10,975 nucleotides of DNA from an uncultured Faecalibacterium sp. (GCA_937915335.1 CALDLZ010000233.1:1-10975), one strand, 5' to 3'; positions 1 through 7,068 are shown, numbered from the stretch's first letter. Translations and numbers: made by a program. The notes: a model not told the origin generated them from the sequence alone.

Positions 1-451
1 AGAAGGGAAGGAAAATGGCGGCTTCCTGCAGGTGGCAGGTGCCAAGTATGAGATCCACCCCATGATCCCCAACACCGTTCAGACCGACGATAAGAACGTC
101 TGGACCGGCAGCGCTGCAACGCCTCGCGTGCGCAATGTCGAAATTTACGACAAGACCACGGGTACTTATAAGCCCCTCGACCTGAATGCCACCTACGCAC
201 TGGCCGGCATGAACTACACCCTGCGCAACCTGGGCGATGGCTTTGCCATGTTCGACGGCGCGACCCTCATCAAGGACTATGTCTCTGAGGATTACCTCGT
301 CATGTCCAGCTATGCTGCCATGTTCGGCGGTGTGGATGCCAATGGTCTGCCGCACCTGACCAGTGTCAACAGCCCTCTGGCTGATTATCCCGGCTATCTG
401 CTCAACTACGAGGATCCGTACGGCGCAGGCCGCATCCAGATGATCTGGTAA
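1..451 (+). CDS. 5'-nucleotidase / UDP-sugar hydrolase family protein, C-terminal domain (5' end outside window)
   Basis: The reading frame is open from base 2 to the TAA at 449-451, so the window holds only about the last 149 residues of a longer gene. The fragment resembles the 5'_nucleotid_C domain of bifunctional UDP-sugar hydrolase/5'-nucleotidases. It shows GGFLQVAG-KYEI near the left edge, then NVEIYD...YKPLDLNATYALAGMNY, then LGDGFAMF, which match the family's 'GG-lqvsG', 'Y.vatn.yla' and 'GGDGy..f' blocks. In this family the C-terminal domain binds the nucleotide and the N-terminal metallophosphatase domain (not visible here) does catalysis, usually outside the membrane. Family members hydrolyse nucleotides or UDP-sugars to scavenge nucleosides and phosphate. 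Whether this copy is secreted or anchored cannot be judged without its N-terminus. The extreme C-terminus has no visible LPXTG or transmembrane anchor. An internal GTG at 32 could be mistaken for a start but is simply part of the open frame. Confidence 0.8.
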   Translation, partial: EGKENGGFLQVAGAKYEIHPMIPNTVQTDDKNVWTGSAATPRVRNVEIYDKTTGTYKPLDLNATYALAGMNYTLRNLGDGFAMFDGATLIKDYVSEDYLVMSSYAAMFGGVDANGLPHLTSVNSPLADYPGYLLNYEDPYGAGRIQMIW

Positions 452-466
452 ATTCATAGAATAGAA

Positions 467-592
467 CCCTCTCCGTCATTGCTTCGCAATGCCACCTCTC
501 CCGAAGGGCGAGGCGATGCAATCTCTCCCCGAGATGATGCGTTGTCCCCTCTTTGGGGGAGCTGGCAAAGCCGTAGGCTTTGACTGAGAGGG
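467..592. repeat. Composite intergenic palindromic repeat with terminal inverted repeats (126 bp)
   Basis: The ends are CCCTCTCCGTCA (467-478) and TGACTGAGAGGG (581-592), inverted repeats matching at 11 of 12 positions. Inside are four consecutive short hairpins: CATTGC-ttc-GCAATG (477-491), CCTCTCCC-gaa-GGGCGAGG with one mismatch (495-513), TCCCC/GGGGA around 545-560, and AAAGCC-gta-GGCTTT (567-581). I see no coding sequence. Short minus-strand open frames here are by-products of the palindromes. From memory, modules like CTCTCCCGAAGGG and CCCCCTTTGGGGGAGC recur between genes in Faecalibacterium-like genomes, so this is probably one copy of a dispersed, MITE- or REP-like element. That identity is inference; the internal symmetry is seen directly. 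The right end is followed by a T-rich stretch (593-602), so the folded RNA could also end transcription of the nucleotidase gene. Confidence 0.7.
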
Positions 593-710
593 CTTTTCTT
601 TTAAGCGACAATCAGCTGTGGTTTGTGTATCAGGATAGGGGAAAGTGCATAAACGCACCAGACCATCCTTGTATACTACGACAAAGATTGTTAACATTTT
701 ATTTGTTTGC

Positions 711-739
711 TTGCGAACGATTTGTGTAGGAAGTATAAT
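711..739 (+). promoter_or_regulatory. Sigma-A type promoter of the GH3 gene
   Basis: TTGCGA (711-716) and TATAAT (734-739) are separated by 17 bp. The perfect -10 and optimal spacing place transcription start near 746, about 54 nt before the ATG at 800. This argues against starting the protein at the upstream in-frame codon at 707, which would lie in the promoter. A small palindrome TGTTAACA sits just upstream (689-696), but I cannot link it to a regulator. Confidence 0.75.
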
Positions 740-785
740 AAATGGGCAAGTAATATATCAGCTGTGCTGTGGCAGGCACAGAGAC

Positions 786-792
786 AAAGGAG
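786..792 (+). promoter_or_regulatory. Ribosome binding site fixing the GH3 start
   Basis: AAAGGAG lies 7 nt before ATG 800. It is the only good Shine-Dalgarno sequence near the 5' end of this frame, so it decides the start in favour of position 800 and shortens the longest open frame by 31 codons. Confidence 0.8.
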
Positions 793-799
793 AAACACT

Positions 800-3154
800 A
801 TGCAGATTCGCTATACCAGCGCCGACCAGTGGGCCGACGCGAAAGACGGTGTCATCCCTGCTCCTTACGCTCTGGAAGAGGGCGAGCAGATCACCGACCA
901 GTACCTTGAGCCGGTCATCTTCCACAACGAGAACGGCCCCGATATCGGCGTGACCACCTGCGGTGTCATCGTCAAGGATGGCCTGTACTTCAAGGATCTG
1001 GACAACAGCGGTGAGCTGGCCCCCTATAAGGATTGGCGTCTGACTCCCGAAGAGCGCGCCAAGGATATGGTCAAGCACATGCGCCTGGATCAGCAGGCCG
1101 GTTTCGTGTTGAACACCCTGTTCAACACCCCCGTTGTGCCCACCCGTGCCAAGGCTGTGGATGAGAACGGCAAGCTGGTGATGAGCAAGATCTTCAAGCA
1201 CCACGATCCTTCCGAGAAGCCCATGGCAGGCCCCCTGCCCGGCATGACCATCAGCATTGATGATGATAACGTCCTGAAGGATCACATCGCTGCCGGTGTC
1301 TACCGCGGTGATATGAACTGCGAGGCCGGTATGGTGGCCCTGTACCACAACGCCGGCACCCAGATGCTGGAGTACGAGGCCTGCAAGGGCGGCGTTGCTC
1401 TGCCGTACTCCCTGCACACCAATCCCATCAACATCGGCTACCCCGATTCTCTGGGCATTGGCGCTGCCGTCATGGGCGACGGCAACACCGATATGGTCTA
1501 TGAAATGGCACAGACCGACCGCAAGATGATGAAGGCCGAGGGCCTGAACATCATGTACGGCCCCCAGGTCGATGTCACCTCCGACCCTCGCTGGCCCCGT
1601 ACCAGCGGCACCTACGGCGAGCGTCCCGATGTCACCAGTGACATTGCCGAGGCTCTGGTCAAGGGCTATCAGGACGGCGATGACGGCCTGAACGAGGGCT
1701 CTGTTGTCCTGACCATCAAGCACTTCCCCGGCGATGCACCCTCTGAGAACGGTTTCGAGCCCCATCTGCCCATCGGTCAGTGGCGTATCTACCGCACCCC
1801 GGGCTCTATGGAGAAGTATCATCTGCCTCCGTTCCAGCGCGCGTTTGATCACAAGGTTTCTTCCATCATGCCGGACTATTCCCGCATCGCGACCGATGGC
1901 CGTGCCGTGCCGCAGACCTACCGCGGCGAGATCACCAGCACCGAGGAAGTGCCCTCCGCATACAGTAAGGAGCTGATCACCGATCTGGCCCGCAACAAGA
2001 TGGGCTTTGATGGCTATGTCAACTCTGACTCCGGTATTACCACAGTCCAGATCTACGGTGTCGAGGACCTGACCGTGCCCGAGCGTTACGCCAAGGCCAT
2101 TTCTGCCGGTACCGATGTCATCGGCGGCAATACCGATCCTGAGAACATCGTCAAGGCTGTGGAGGATGGTCTGCTGCCCAAGGCGGATCTGGACCGTGCC
2201 AGCTACAACCGCCTGCTGAGCCTGTTCCGCACCAAGCGCGTGGACAACCCCTACCTCGACCCCGACAAGGCCGATCAGGCCCGTGTGGACAACTTCGACG
2301 GTGCCAAGAAGAAAGCCTATGAAGCAAACCAGAAGGCTGTTGTTCTGGTCAAGAACCACGGCAAGGTGCTGCCGCTGGCCAAGAGCCAGAAAGTCTGCAT
2401 CGTCACCTTCAAGGGTGAGGATTCCGGCTTTGCCAAGATGGCACAGGCCATGGGTGCCGGTCTGGGCAACGTGGACGAGGATGCCGCACTGCGCAAGACC
2501 CTGACCGAGGCCTTCGAGAAGAAGGGCTACACCGTGGTCGCTACCCCCGAGGAAGCCGATGTGCTCTATCTGCACGTCTGGCCTATCAGCAACGGTCTGG
2601 TGTTCAACCAGTACGCAATGCCCGTCATCGAGATGGGTGAGATCGTCACCGACGAGCGCGAGCGCAACAAGAGCCAGAAAAAGACCGGCAACAAGGTCAC
2701 CGTTGTCAGCCTGAAGAATGTGGAGAAGATCAAGGAGATGGCCGATGCCATCCATGCACGCGGCGGCAAGGTCGTGGGCACCTGCGTTGTCTGCAACCCC
2801 TGGCTGCTGGACAAGCTGGAGCCCTACTGCGACGCTCTGACCATCCAGTACACCGTCAGCGCCGTGGCCCTGAACAACGCCCTGAATGCTCAGGTCGATG
2901 TCATCAGCGGTGATTTTGCCCCCACCGGCAAGCTGAGCCTGACCATGGTCTCTGACCCCGCTGTTATTGCCATCACCGAGCAGGAGATCGATGGCGTGGT
3001 GCGTGAGATCTGTGCTTCTCCCAACGACGTTCCCGGCTATGATAAGGATCAGTATATTGATCCCGCCATCCTCGCCAACGTCAAGGGCGGCAGCTACGCT
3101 TACTGCGATGCCGACGGGAATTACTACCGCAGCGGCTTCGGTCTGAACTACTGA
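800..3154 (+). CDS. Glycoside hydrolase family 3 protein (beta-glucosidase-like), cytoplasmic
   Basis: The 784-residue product has the two-domain layout of GH3 exo-acting beta-glycosidases. Residues 66-79 (DLDNSGELAPYKDW) form an EF-hand/dockerin-like acidic loop that precedes the catalytic barrel in one GH3 clade. The barrel shows DPRWPR with GTYGERP (about 263-276), KHFPGD (307-312), and GFDGYVNSDSG, whose Asp410 is the expected nucleophile. The C-terminal alpha/beta sandwich begins with KAVVLVKN (512-519) and an LPL segment. No signal peptide or membrane segment is visible, so it probably splits imported oligosaccharides or glycosides in the cytoplasm. The substrate (glucose, xylose or N-acetylglucosamine linked) cannot be read from sequence. 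KHFPGD rather than the NagZ-type KHFPGHGD disfavours a NagZ-like hexosaminidase. The general acid/base residue of two-domain GH3 enzymes is variable and I do not assign it. The gene is monocistronic, between its own promoter and a strong terminator. Confidence 0.88.
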   Translation: MQIRYTSADQWADAKDGVIPAPYALEEGEQITDQYLEPVIFHNENGPDIGVTTCGVIVKDGLYFKDLDNSGELAPYKDWRLTPEERAKDMVKHMRLDQQAGFVLNTLFNTPVVPTRAKAVDENGKLVMSKIFKHHDPSEKPMAGPLPGMTISIDDDNVLKDHIAAGVYRGDMNCEAGMVALYHNAGTQMLEYEACKGGVALPYSLHTNPINIGYPDSLGIGAAVMGDGNTDMVYEMAQTDRKMMKAEGLNIMYGPQVDVTSDPRWPRTSGTYGERPDVTSDIAEALVKGYQDGDDGLNEGSVVLTIKHFPGDAPSENGFEPHLPIGQWRIYRTPGSMEKYHLPPFQRAFDHKVSSIMPDYSRIATDGRAVPQTYRGEITSTEEVPSAYSKELITDLARNKMGFDGYVNSDSGITTVQIYGVEDLTVPERYAKAISAGTDVIGGNTDPENIVKAVEDGLLPKADLDRASYNRLLSLFRTKRVDNPYLDPDKADQARVDNFDGAKKKAYEANQKAVVLVKNHGKVLPLAKSQKVCIVTFKGEDSGFAKMAQAMGAGLGNVDEDAALRKTLTEAFEKKGYTVVATPEEADVLYLHVWPISNGLVFNQYAMPVIEMGEIVTDERERNKSQKKTGNKVTVVSLKNVEKIKEMADAIHARGGKVVGTCVVCNPWLLDKLEPYCDALTIQYTVSAVALNNALNAQVDVISGDFAPTGKLSLTMVSDPAVIAITEQEIDGVVREICASPNDVPGYDKDQYIDPAILANVKGGSYAYCDADGNYYRSGFGLNY

Positions 3155-3165
3155 TCACTGTGAAC

Positions 3166-3205
3166 AAAAAAGAGCGATGCGGCAAATGCTGCATCGCTCT
3201 TTTTG
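3166..3205. terminator. Bidirectional rho-independent terminator between convergent genes
   Basis: AAAAAGAGCGATGC (3167-3180) pairs perfectly with GCATCGCTCTTTTT (3191-3204). The ten intervening bases can add three more pairs around an AAAT loop. The stem is flanked by A-runs and T-runs on both sides, so it can terminate the GH3 transcript on the plus strand and the lipoprotein transcript on the minus strand. It starts 11 bp after the GH3 stop and ends 12 bp before the end of the opposing gene. Confidence 0.9.
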
Positions 3206-3216
3206 CGTGTATTCGT

Positions 3217-4632
3217 TTATTTCAGAACAGTTCCATCCGCCAGGGTAATGGTGTGCCCATTGAAATTGATGGTGCCGTTGTTTGTCAGGCTGGTCAGGGT
3301 GCAGTCACCGGTCAGGGTCCAGGTGCAGCCATTTTCAATGGTGACAACAGCATTGTCATCCACCGCGGTGCCGCCCTCGGCGTTGTCCACGATGTTGATG
3401 GTGCCGGTAAAGGTGGAACCGTTCTTGAGGGTCAGATCCAGGGTAGAAATACTGTCCACGGTAATGGCACCGTTCAGCTCCTGATGATCCGCCACAAAGT
3501 CCACCTGTGCGCCATTTTTACCTGCGGTGCCCCAGCCGTGAGAAGCCGAGTTGCCCGCGATCGTCATCAGGTTGGCGGTGCTGTCCTCGTTTTTCAGTGT
3601 CACGCCCGAGAGGGAAATGGTGCTGTGGGTGTTGGTGATATAGAACAGGTCGCCATTCTTGCTGGTCAGGGTGCCGCCTGTCATCGAGAAGCTGGAAGTT
3701 CCCACTTCCGCGTCACCGGACATGGACTGGTAGATCATCACGTTGTGCACGTTTTCATCCGCGCTGGTGCCACTGTCGCTCATGCTGCCGGTCACGTTGC
3801 AGTTTTCCAGCGTGATGGAGTTCTGCCCCTCAATGACCAGTGCTTCCGAGTTGTTGGCGGTCAGGTCGGCGTTCTTCACGGTGATGTCGGCTGTGGAGTA
3901 AACAGCAGGGGAGTTGACACCGTTGGAGGTGTAGCTGCCGCCGTCCACATTCACGGTTCCGCCGCCACGGTCAGAGCGGATGGCCGCCGCCGAGTTGCCA
4001 GAGGTCTCCACCGTCAGGTTGGAGGCGTTGGTGGTGCCGCCGCCGGTGGTCTGGATGCCGCCGGAATTGTCTGCCGTGGTGGTAATGGTGGAATCCGAGA
4101 TATTCACGGTGGTGCCCTCGCCGTAGCTGAACACGCCGTTGCCGTTTTGGGCGCTGGAGGTAATGGCGGCATTTTCAATGGTCACGGTAGCCCCGTTGGT
4201 GGCAAGCAGGGCCGCGTTCTGGCCGTAGAAGTCGCCGTCCTCGGTGTTGGAGGATTTGCCCGCACTCTTGTTTACGGTGATGCCATTCAGGATGGCGGTA
4301 GCACCATCCACCCGCAGGGCATTCTCATCGTCACCTGTGGACTCGTAGGTTTCGGTATATACGGTAGTGTCTGTGTCAATGGTGTTGGCGCTGGTGCCCT
4401 GGGTCACTTCACCCGAGCCGCCGAATCCTTCCGGCCCGCCCTGCCCGTCAGGGGCACCATCCGGCTTTTCCGGGGGCTGGCCGTCCGGCGGGTTTCCCTC
4501 GCCCGGGGCGCTCATGCTGGTACCGTCGGTGCTGTCCGAGCTGGCTGTTGTCGAGGTGAAGCAGGCGGCAAGAGAAACCACCAACGCCGCCGCGCAGGTC
4601 AGGGATGCGATTCGTTTGACTGTTAATCTCAT
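3217..4632 (-). CDS. Secreted lipoprotein with a Pro/Gly-rich linker and right-handed beta-helix
   Basis: The 471-residue product begins with a lipoprotein signal: basic MRLTVKR, a hydrophobic stretch, and lipobox LAAC with the lipidated Cys at residue 24. A Thr/Ser-rich and then Pro/Gly/Glu/Asp-rich linker follows (about 25-78). The rest is Asn-, Thr-, Ser- and Gly-rich with many short beta turns such as ATVTIENAAITS, TTVNISDSTITT, GTVNVDGGSYTS and NSITLENCNVTG, spaced at roughly 20-35 residues. This is the pattern of a right-handed parallel beta-helix (pectin-lyase-like fold), as in Cthe_2159-type carbohydrate-binding proteins and adhesin-like surface proteins of gut Firmicutes. I see no catalytic motif, so binding to a polysaccharide or host surface is likelier than hydrolysis. 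The ATG at 4632 has AAGGAG 7 nt upstream. The bulk of the ORF lacks hydrophobic segments, which fits an extracellular membrane-tethered protein. Confidence 0.75.
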   Translation of the reverse strand: MRLTVKRIASLTCAAALVVSLAACFTSTTASSDSTDGTSMSAPGEGNPPDGQPPEKPDGAPDGQGGPEGFGGSGEVTQGTSANTIDTDTTVYTETYESTGDDENALRVDGATAILNGITVNKSAGKSSNTEDGDFYGQNAALLATNGATVTIENAAITSSAQNGNGVFSYGEGTTVNISDSTITTTADNSGGIQTTGGGTTNASNLTVETSGNSAAAIRSDRGGGTVNVDGGSYTSNGVNSPAVYSTADITVKNADLTANNSEALVIEGQNSITLENCNVTGSMSDSGTSADENVHNVMIYQSMSGDAEVGTSSFSMTGGTLTSKNGDLFYITNTHSTISLSGVTLKNEDSTANLMTIAGNSASHGWGTAGKNGAQVDFVADHQELNGAITVDSISTLDLTLKNGSTFTGTINIVDNAEGGTAVDDNAVVTIENGCTWTLTGDCTLTSLTNNGTINFNGHTITLADGTVLK

Positions 4633-4676
4633 AAAAAATCTCCTTCCAGATTCAGAAGAACCAAAGTCGTTTTTGA

Positions 4677-4696
4677 GAAGCGGTGCACTTCGCTTC
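4677..4696. promoter_or_regulatory. Inverted repeat upstream of the lipoprotein gene
   Basis: GAAGCG (4677-4682) and CGCTTC (4691-4696) form a 6-bp stem around GTGCACTT, which itself contains the palindrome GTGCAC. It lies 45 bp upstream of the lipoprotein start, in its leader or promoter region. It could be an operator or a leader hairpin; it is not followed by a T-run, so it is not a terminator. I found no convincing -35/-10 pair for this gene in 4650-4810. Confidence 0.35.
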
Positions 4697-4757
4697 CAGT
4701 GACGTTAGTCTATTCCCTAAATGTGGAAAGAGATGGACGAACCTGTGATAAAATTGC

Positions 4758-4783
4758 AAAAAACCAAGGCGGCAGGCCGACTT
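4758..4783 (-). terminator. Probable terminator of the AKR-HAD transcript
   Basis: Read on the minus strand, AAG-t-CGG-cctg-CCG-c-CTT is a short hairpin with one internal mismatch, followed after GG by six T residues (A-run at 4758-4763 on the plus strand). It lies 36 bp past the end of the HAD gene. The stem is modest, so this is a tentative call. Confidence 0.45.
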
Positions 4784-4818
4784 TTTGAAGAAACTGTAAC
4801 CGAAATTCGGTCTAAATA

Positions 4819-5595
4819 TTAAATCAGCTGTTTCTCAAGGCAGTAGTGGTAGATGCCGTCCTCCGCCACATGCCTGCACACATCCTCGGCAATGGCCTTG
4901 AGTTCTGCCGAGCCGTTCTCCATGGCGACACCATGCCCGACAGCATTCAGCATTTCCAGGTCGTTGTTGCCATCACCAAAGGCCATGGCCTGCTCCCGGG
5001 TCAGTCCGAAATAGTCCAGCACCTTCTGCACGCCGATGCCCTTGCCGCCGCTGGCCGGGATGATATCCACAGCCCGGTCCCACCAGCCGGCGATCTTGGT
5101 GTTGACGGTACCCTCGAGAATACGGGGATAGTCGGCCTTCCGGCAGCCCATCAGCACCTGGAACACCTCGCCGTCGGCCAGCTGGTCAAAGCGGTCAGAG
5201 GTCACGACCTGTTCCCCGGCAATGGCGAAATAATCCACAAGGTCTTTATCCGCACCGTTGGCTTCCATGCAGTCGGCGGTGGCCAGCGCCACAGGGCGGC
5301 CCAGCGCCGTGGCATTCTTGATGACCATGTGAACATCCTCCCGGGGCATGGGGTTGGAGAAAATAACATCCTTGCCGCTGTAACAGTAGGAGCCGTTGTA
5401 GGTCAGGTAGGCATCGAACTCCACGCCCTCGAAGCGGGGCACCACCATGGGAGCCCGCCCGGTGGCGATACAGAGCTTGATGCCGTTTTCCTTGAGCCGG
5501 GCCAGTGTTTCCAGCATTCGGGGCGTGATACGCTTGGTATTCATGTCCACAAGAGTGCCGTCAATGTCAAAGAAAATGATACGGATGTCGTTCAT
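4819..5595 (-). CDS. Cof-type HAD-IIB family hydrolase (sugar-phosphate/nucleotide phosphatase type)
   Basis: The 258-residue product carries all four HAD motifs. Motif I is FFDIDGTLV with nucleophile Asp10 and acid/base Asp12. Motif II is ATGR with Thr45. The motif III lysine is Lys185 in GGKGIGVQKVLDYFGL. Motif IV is FGDGNNDLEML with Asp208 and Asp212 for Mg2+. The C2B-type cap lies between motifs II and III (about 85-180). Cof/HAD-IIB enzymes are cytosolic phosphatases acting on sugar phosphates, FMN or pyridoxal phosphate, with broad specificity, so the substrate here is not assignable. The ATG at 5595 has AAGGAG 5 nt upstream. The gene follows the aldo/keto reductase by only 21 bp on the same strand, with no terminator between, so the two are likely co-transcribed. 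Length is typical of the family. Confidence 0.9.
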   Translation of the reverse strand: MNDIRIIFFDIDGTLVDMNTKRITPRMLETLARLKENGIKLCIATGRAPMVVPRFEGVEFDAYLTYNGSYCYSGKDVIFSNPMPREDVHMVIKNATALGRPVALATADCMEANGADKDLVDYFAIAGEQVVTSDRFDQLADGEVFQVLMGCRKADYPRILEGTVNTKIAGWWDRAVDIIPASGGKGIGVQKVLDYFGLTREQAMAFGDGNNDLEMLNAVGHGVAMENGSAELKAIAEDVCRHVAEDGIYHYCLEKQLI

Positions 5596-5616
5596 GGTGT
5601 CTCCTTATAGCAACTG

Positions 5617-6729
5617 TTACCGCTGCTTCTCAAACTCTGCGGCGACTTCGGTCAGCAGCTTGCGGATGGGCAGGTGCTGGGGGCAGACCTTCTCGCACTT
5701 GCCACACTTGATGCAGTCGGAGGCACGGTGCCCCGCGCTGGTGTGCACATTATTATAATAGAAATCTGCGTTCCAGTCGTGATAGATCTGCTTGGTGTTC
5801 ATCACGGCGAACAGGTCAGGGATGGAGATCTGCTTGGGGCAGCCGTCGGTGCAGTAGCGGCAGGCGGTGCAGGGGATAAGGTTCATATTGCGGAAGATCT
5901 CCTGCACCTTCTTCGCGGCTTCCAGCTCGGTCTCGTTCAGGGGCTGGAAGTCCTTCATGTAGCTCAGGTTGTCCTTCATCTGCTCCAGATTGCTCATGCC
6001 GGAGAGCACCATCATCATGCCGGGAAAGCCCGCCGCAAAGCGGATGGCATAGCTGGCAGGACTGCCACCGTGCAGGTCGTCCAGCACCTTTTTGGCTTCC
6101 TCGGGCAGGTTGACCAGGTTGCCGCCCTTCACGGGCTCCATGACCAGCACGGGCTTGTTGTGCTTGCGGCAGACCTCATAGCACTTGCGGCTCTGCACGG
6201 CGGGGTCATCGTAGTCCACATAGTTGAACTGGATCTGCACCACCTCGACCTCGGGGTAATCGGTCAAGATCTGCTCCAGCACCTCGGCGCGGTCATGGAA
6301 GGAGATACCCACATGCTTGATCTTGCCCTCGGCCTTCAGCGCAAAAGCGGTCTCGTAGGCGCGGCACTGCTTGTAGTGGTCGTAGTTGCCCGAACCCTGG
6401 GCGTGCATCAGGTAGAAATCGAAGTAGTCCACGCCGCAGGCTTCCAGCTGGCTCTGGAAGAAGGGGCGGATATCAGCTTCAGTTTTGAAGAAGTTGCCGG
6501 TCAGCTTATCGGTCAGGATGTACTTGTCGCGGGGGTAACGGCTGGTCAGACAGGCTTTCAGCGCCGTCTCACTGCGGCCCTGGATGTAACCGTGGGCCGT
6601 ATCGAAGTAGTTGAAGCCCTGCTCCAGGAAATAGTCCACCATCCGGCTGGTCTCGGCCAGATCGACCTCGCCGTCCTTCATGGGGAGACGCATACAGCCA
6701 AAACCAAAGTTTTTCTTGATGTTTTCCAT
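5617..6729 (-). CDS. Aldo/keto reductase with C-terminal 2x[4Fe-4S] ferredoxin-like domain
   Basis: The 370-residue product joins an NAD(P)H-type aldo/keto reductase barrel to a bacterial ferredoxin-like tail (COG1453-like). The catalytic tetrad is readable: Asp43 and Tyr48 in YFDTAHGY, Lys75 in ILTDKL, His109 in YLMHAQG. The tail has two cysteine clusters, C287-x2-C290-x2-C293-x3-C297 and C339-x2-C342-x2-C345-x3-C349, enough for two [4Fe-4S] clusters. Members are cytosolic oxidoreductases of mostly unknown substrate, common in anaerobes, and the clusters suggest electron exchange with ferredoxin-like partners. The start is set at ATG 6729, which has GGAG 8 nt upstream. The open frame extends upstream to 6846, but that would run through the terminator and the tRNA gene. 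ATG 6747 has no usable ribosome binding site. A perfect 16-bp palindrome lies just upstream. Confidence 0.9.
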   Translation of the reverse strand: MENIKKNFGFGCMRLPMKDGEVDLAETSRMVDYFLEQGFNYFDTAHGYIQGRSETALKACLTSRYPRDKYILTDKLTGNFFKTEADIRPFFQSQLEACGVDYFDFYLMHAQGSGNYDHYKQCRAYETAFALKAEGKIKHVGISFHDRAEVLEQILTDYPEVEVVQIQFNYVDYDDPAVQSRKCYEVCRKHNKPVLVMEPVKGGNLVNLPEEAKKVLDDLHGGSPASYAIRFAAGFPGMMMVLSGMSNLEQMKDNLSYMKDFQPLNETELEAAKKVQEIFRNMNLIPCTACRYCTDGCPKQISIPDLFAVMNTKQIYHDWNADFYYNNVHTSAGHRASDCIKCGKCEKVCPQHLPIRKLLTEVAAEFEKQR

Positions 6730-6755
6730 GTCCAATACTCCACTCATGCGCAAGG

Positions 6756-6771
6756 TTGGAGTGCACTCCAA
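6756..6771. promoter_or_regulatory. Perfect 16-bp palindrome, probable operator of the aldo/keto reductase operon
   Basis: TTGGAGTGCACTCCAA is an exact palindrome 26 bp upstream of the reductase ATG. On the minus strand a TATATA (6778-6783) lies 6 bp before it, so the palindrome would cover the expected transcription start, as a repressor site does. No good -35 accompanies that TATATA. The half-site style (TTGGAGT/ACTCCAA) also resembles dyads bound by MerR-family regulators, which often control aldo/keto reductases. In a classical MerR promoter the dyad lies in a 19-bp spacer, and I see no good -10 in the right place for that. The regulator gene is not in this window. Confidence 0.6.
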
Positions 6772-6785
6772 AGTCCTTATATAGC

Positions 6786-6817
6786 AAAAAAGGCGTTCGA
6801 TTGCTCGAATGCCTTTT
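6786..6817 (-). terminator. Terminator of tRNA-Gln
   Basis: On the minus strand AAAAGGC-a-TTCGA (loop GCAA) TCGAA-c-GCCTTTTTT forms a 12-bp stem with one A/C mismatch and ends in a six-base T-run. It starts at the very CCA end of the tRNA and separates the tRNA from the reductase operon. Confidence 0.85.
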
Positions 6818-6890
6818 GGTTGGGGATGAGAGAATCGAACTCCCACAAGTAGAGTCAGAGTCTACCGCACTACCACTATGCAAATCCCCA
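6817..6890 (-). tRNA. trnQ: tRNA-Gln (anticodon CTG), CCA encoded
   Basis: The minus strand folds as a 74-nt tRNA. The acceptor is TGGGGAT/ATCCCCA with discriminator A and encoded CCA. The D arm is GCAT/GTGC around AGTGGTA. The anticodon arm is GTAGA-CTCTGAC-TCTAC. The variable loop has 4 nt, and the T arm is GGGAG-TTCGATT-CTCTC. The loop gives anticodon CTG, which reads CAG (Gln). The U1-A72 pair is typical of tRNA-Gln. Any coding call through this stretch on either strand is spurious. Confidence 0.95.
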
Positions 6891-6934
6891 ATATTCAATT
6901 CTGTTTTGCGGTGTCGAGCCGCTCAACGTGTGTT

Positions 6935-6963
6935 ATTATACGGAAAAAGTGCGTCTTTGTCAA
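6935..6963 (-). promoter_or_regulatory. Consensus promoter of tRNA-Gln
   Basis: On the minus strand TTGACA (6958-6963) and TATAAT (6935-6940) are both perfect and 17 bp apart. Transcription would start near 6928, leaving a leader of about 38 nt before the tRNA. This is the strongest promoter in the window, as expected for a stable RNA. Confidence 0.92.
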
Positions 6964-7062
6964 GCACTTTCTTGAAAATTTTTGCAGTATTCCGAAAAGA
7001 GACGGTCTTTCGCGGTCTTTTTGCGGATGCCGTAAACCGTCATCCTTCTCGCCCCCTTTGCA

Positions 7063-7068
7063 TATACT
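7063..7068 (+). promoter_or_regulatory. Possible -10 element of the DUF2508-like gene
   Basis: TATACT lies 44 bp upstream of the ATG at 7112. No recognisable -35 hexamer sits 16-18 bp upstream, so only the -10 can be suggested. A small CTGA-aaa-TCAG hairpin (7067-7077) overlaps its end. Confidence 0.35.

Noticed and set aside
477..592. CRISPR-like or attachment-site repeat
   Set aside because: The hairpins differ from each other in sequence and there are no equal spacers or neighbouring cas or integrase genes.
636..669. Weak hairpin GTGC-ataaac-GCAC with flanking GGAT/ATCC before the GH3 promoter
   Set aside because: Only four core pairs, upstream of the promoter, with no supporting context.
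758..2755. A 665-codon open frame on the minus strand opposite the GH3 gene
   Set aside because: It is antisense to a clear GH3 gene, is rich in Leu/Gly/His/Val in a repetitive way, shows no family motif, and results from the strong third-position GC bias of the real gene.
3160..4626. A 488-codon plus-strand open frame opposite the lipoprotein gene
   Set aside because: It would start inside the terminator, has a Gly/Val/His-rich composition typical of antisense shadow frames, and the minus-strand frame has a lipobox, linker and beta-helix pattern.
6730..6846. N-terminal extension of the aldo/keto reductase
   Set aside because: The extra 39 codons would cover the palindrome, the tRNA terminator and part of the tRNA, and there is a good ribosome site for ATG 6729.
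5674..6852. A 392-codon plus-strand open frame opposite the aldo/keto reductase
   Set aside because: The opposite strand has the catalytic tetrad and two cysteine clusters. This frame also runs into the tRNA gene and has no recognisable motif.
6996..7045. Short direct repeats CGGTCTTT/CGGTCTTTTT and a weak GGATG/CATCC pairing
   Set aside because: Too short and low in complexity to support a regulatory call.
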